Assembly (NCBI GenBank): GCA_002794735.1
Contig: NBAZ01000066.1
Location: 1-24,370 of the forward strand
DNA from: Pyrrhoderma lamaoense
Lineage: Eukaryota; Basidiomycota; Agaricomycetes; Hymenochaetales; Hymenochaetaceae
Direction: 5' to 3'
DNA: 24,370 nucleotides
A program made the translations under genes and the position numbers. Positions 21,391-24,370 of this stretch are shown here, one piece after another; positions within the stretch are counted from its first letter, which is position 1; each line of letters starts with the position of its first letter. A model generated the notes under the pieces. The model was not told the origin of the DNA and ran no database searches. It was given only the letters and a program-made list of their open reading frames with translations.

Positions 21391-22493
21391 CTGTTTCGGT
21401 TTTCGCCAAAAGTATTCTTCTGGTTAACTCCATCTACAAGTTTTCATGCATGTACCCCCTCACGACAATCTGCCTGCTGAAGACACTACACACGTCATTT
21501 TCGTTTCATGTTATTCTCTTACTCCTTCTGTTTTTTTTTCTTGCTTTAATATCTTTATCAATTGATTCTTTTCTCAGAGATCGTTTCAGGAACATTCAAA
21601 CACGACACTGGTTTCTCTGCTCATATTCACTCGCTTTCGGACAAGTCGTTCCTTACTGCCAATCCAAATGTTTCCCTTTTCTTTATACCCCATTATAACA
21701 CTATCTATCATATTTGCTTACTCTTTTTGCACCACTTTTCTTTCTCGTCCATGAAATCTCTTATCAATCAATGTTGCAAATTTTTTTTGTATATCACTCA
21801 ATGCTGACTACTTTTTCTTTCTTGGAAAGGGGAGCGCGAGAGAGACGTAGGCCTACTGGTGCACATTGACTGGTCTTCTGATTTCGGGAGATTGATCCAG
21901 TGTAGGATCAGCGGAGTAGATTGCTGGTCATAGTGCTTTCGTTAAGCACTTTCTAACTGGCTCGGAGAGCTCAGTATTGTTTCTGGCCCATTTCTATTGT
22001 TTCCTGAGGATGGGGCTCCTCAATCCTGATAGCATAAACGTTTCGTCGAAGGGAATATAACCACCTGGAAACCATACTTTCTCTTACTATCTACCTTTAT
22101 CTCGTGTATAAGCCTCCAGACTTGTGGGGCTGTATGAGACCCCTACTAGGGCTTAGACAGTCTATTGTCTTCTATATATATTGCTCTGCTTTTTACTAGG
22201 CTGCCCACACAAATTTGTAATACTCTGACTATACTACAAGTCGGGTAGGTAGAAAAATACATACTTTTATCTCAAGTCATAGTCAGAGAGGAGAGAGAGA
22301 ATAGGGTAGAAAGAAAAGCTCGGAAACAGAAGGGTGTCATGCAAGCATTAACAAAAAACAACAACACATAAAAACCACCCTAAGCAACGGGAAAAAAAGG
22401 AAAAGACATGATAAACATCAAATCGCCCGTCGACCGTCTCCCCATCGACAGATCAAAGTCATCTTTTAACCGGGTATTATTCCTCTCCTTCCC
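21391..22493. other. Intergenic region, nothing recognised
   Basis: Mostly T/C-rich sequence (21391-21830), then mixed sequence. Short open frames exist but show no motif. The final 200 bases lie downstream of the CNT pseudogene's stop, and the plus-strand frame 22408-22677 is only the shadow of that gene. Confidence 0.5.
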
Positions 22494-23580
22494 TTATTCT
22501 TTCACAAGCATATCAGCGATACTAGCGGTCTGCAAGGTCGACAAGAAACCACAGAACATAGCAAAGATGGCTATCCTAGCGATAATCTTCGCTAAGGAAG
22601 GCGCGAGGGCACTGAGCACACCGATTTGGATTTGGATACCTAGAAAGCTTAGGTTGGCGAATCCACAGAGTGCGTAAATGGTGATTGTATGTGCTCGGTC
22701 GAGAGAGGGTTGTCAGAGGCCATGGCCGTTTGGAGATCTGTCATATACATATTTACGATTTTATCAGTAATCTAGTTGGACTGGAGGGAGAGGGGGAGTA
22801 GAACACAAACCAAAGTAAGCCACAAGCTATTTTAAAATAAGTTTCGTAGCAAGTAACTGTGAACCCCTCAGGAATTCACCATGAGGATAAAACAGGTATC
22901 CAATAAGCAACTGTAACGTCAACTCATGAATCCCATACGCTTTCCGTATCCAGTTGATAGCGACAACAAAGGACACGATCGTCAACACGTTCATCAAGAT
23001 CGATCCAGTGTCTATTAGCCTGAACTAGTCTCTTTTGGAGAACGCGTGAACACAGGCTAATTCTTGTCTGCGTGTCCTCAGACTACGTCGATCGTCCTCT
23101 GTCACACGAGTTTATCGTCTTTGGGTATATGCATCTTGCTGATGGGGAACAAAACTAGGATAGACATGACGAAGGCCGTAACAGGGTTTTGGGCGGTACT
23201 CCAAGGGCGATGTATGCAGATAAGTAAGTATATCAAAAATATACGCGAAAAGAAGAGAAGGAAGTGGCCCTTTGGGAATAAACGGGGCGGGTGAAAGGGA
23301 ATGGACGAAGAGAAAGACAAGTTATTTAAGAGGGAAAAAAAGTTGTGTAACACGTACTGGAAGCCATAGTTAAGTGTAGCTTAGATTGAGTCATGAGGTC
23401 AATATAAGGTTTGACGAGACAAACACCTTCGCTCTGCGCAACCCAGGGCAAGGATGCAGCCCGAGAGACATTCATAATGTTGAAGAAGAAAAAACAAGCA
23501 AAGTTGATGATGAACACGGAGCGACATAGTACATTATGCGAACAAATGTGATGAAAAAGATAATGTGGGAGAGCTGTGAT
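22494..23580 (-). pseudogene. Degenerate concentrative nucleoside transporter (CNT family)
   Basis: CNT (SLC28-type) proteins import nucleosides with H+ or Na+. On the minus strand the blocks follow CNT order: [15 protein letters not shown] (about 23530-23580), [122 protein letters not shown], then [40 protein letters not shown] and [18 protein letters not shown] with the stop at 22494-22496. Two in-frame TAG codons interrupt coding blocks (23025-23027 and 22827-22829, 198 bases apart in the same frame). Frame shifts occur near 22705 and 23250. Several segments that I expect from the family are missing: the Gly-rich stretch before SAYIALGV, residues between AIN and WIRK, and residues after LFYP. 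The N-terminal third is absent, replaced by A-rich DNA. Nonsense codons plus deletions mark this as a relic. Confidence 0.82.
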
Positions 23581-23880
23581 GATTGTTTTATCAGGTCACC
23601 AAGATATTAAAACATGATACAAATGTCATTTAAAATTACAACTGACAGTATTAAGGGGGACCCATTATGGAGAAAACCTTGAAGACTGTGTTCTAAGAGA
23701 TAACTAGCATGGTTTGGAAATGACTGGCTAGAAGATAGCACTCGATTGTTGTAAATAAAGACAGATAATCGCAGAGTGATTTAGTTTATGATGACTAATC
23801 TGAGATTGAATATCCAACGTAGGATTATTAAGCATTTTAATATATGGTAACATTTTCTCGCAGTTGTACAAAAAAGATTT
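23581..23880. other. AT-rich transition next to the CNT relic
   Basis: No coding blocks continue here, although the N-terminal part of the transporter would be expected. Base composition rises steadily in A and T towards the repeat on the right. This may be the breakpoint that truncated the transporter gene. Confidence 0.5.
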
Positions 23881-24370
23881 AGTATAATTAGTTAATGTTA
23901 GCAAAAATCATATAAGACCAATAATAATCAAGAATGATTAAAAAAGCAAAAATAGTAAACACACAACAACATTGCATTAGAACAACCCTCAAAAGGAACC
24001 AAAATTAGCAAAAATCATATAGTGAGACCATAACACCAATAACAGTAGGAAAAACATTATGTAATATTAATAGTAGTAAAAAAATAGTATACAAAATCAA
24101 TAAAAGTAAAAAAAACAGTACATAATGTCAATAATAGCAAACATATTAAAATATCAAAAAAAAAAAACACACCATAACACCATTAAAAACAAAAAAAAAT
24201 ATTTAATATTAAAATAAATAAAAAATATTGGATAATATCAAATATTGATAAAAAAAATAATATTAATGTTAAGAAAAGCTTTATATTACCAATAATAGTA
24301 AAAAATGTTAGATAATATTAACAATAGTAAAAAAACAATATATAACACCAATGGTAATAAAAACAGATAT
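23881..24370. repeat. A-rich degenerate tandem repeat of about 30 nt
   Basis: The stretch is built from variants of ATAAYAYCAATAATAGTA followed by a run of A and then ACARTAT. Examples begin near 24030 (ATAACACCAATAACAGTA), 24060 (TAATATTAATAGTAGTA), 24121 (ATAATGTCAATAATAGCA), 24286 (ATTACCAATAATAGTA), 24313 (ATAATATTAACAATAGTA) and 24342 (ATAACACCAATGGTAATA). A 17-nt block, TTAGCAAAAATCATATA, occurs twice (23898-23914 and 24005-24021). G is very rare on this strand while C persists, giving strong strand asymmetry. The array runs off the window. It could be a minisatellite, part of a centromeric or subtelomeric repeat, or a decayed element. Confidence 0.65.

Noticed and set aside
22408..22677. 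Plus-strand open frame of 89 codons
   Set aside because: The opposite strand carries the highly conserved CNT C-terminus, so this is its complement.
1..24370. Biosynthetic or defence gene cluster
   Set aside because: The genes belong to unrelated processes, with no core synthase, NLR, toxin-antitoxin or transposase gene seen on either strand.

Overview
The window looks like nuclear DNA of a filamentous basidiomycete, probably an agaricomycete. Genes are broken by many short GT-AG introns, mostly about 40-70 nt. The recognisable proteins are fungal: a GH28 pectinase, the checkpoint protein Mad1, a BSC6-like MFS transporter, and a Ser/Tyr-rich FCP1/NIF-type phosphatase whose first motif reads DLNGTLL. 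I see no tRNA, rRNA, CRISPR array, intact transposon or bacterial-type operon.

Layout. 401-2638 (-) is a secreted GH28 pectinase with about 14 introns. It shares a 504-bp divergent promoter region with mad1 (3143-6319, +). 6320-8654 has no convincing complete gene, only a possible first-exon stub resembling ribosomal protein eL6 (about 8303-8380, -). 8655-11245 (+) is an MFS transporter. 13166-16253 (+) is an FCP1-homology phosphatase, followed by a decayed partial copy of its own low-complexity region (about 16611-16821). 17305-18959 (+) is a 528-residue protein that I do not recognise. About 19572-21390 (+) is an unrecognised charged, helical protein. 22494-about 23580 (-) is a degenerate concentrative nucleoside transporter (CNT) pseudogene. 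The right end (about 23880-24370) is extremely A-rich and built from a degenerate repeat of about 30 nt.

The genes do not form an obvious pathway or cluster. Pectin degradation, spindle checkpoint, solute transport and a phosphatase sit together as ordinary fungal neighbours. The right half (16.3-24.4 kb) is different: a gene relic, two orphans, a transporter pseudogene and A-rich repeats, as expected of a fast-evolving or repeat-bordered segment.

The most important point for any user is that five of the genes change reading frame at single-base steps. Most of these steps fall on short homopolymers, and both sides of each keep good coding sequence. This looks like base-calling or assembly error more than gene death. 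The CNT relic differs: it also has in-frame stop codons and missing conserved segments. I found no convincing new multi-gene system; the best candidates for novelty are the two orphan genes.
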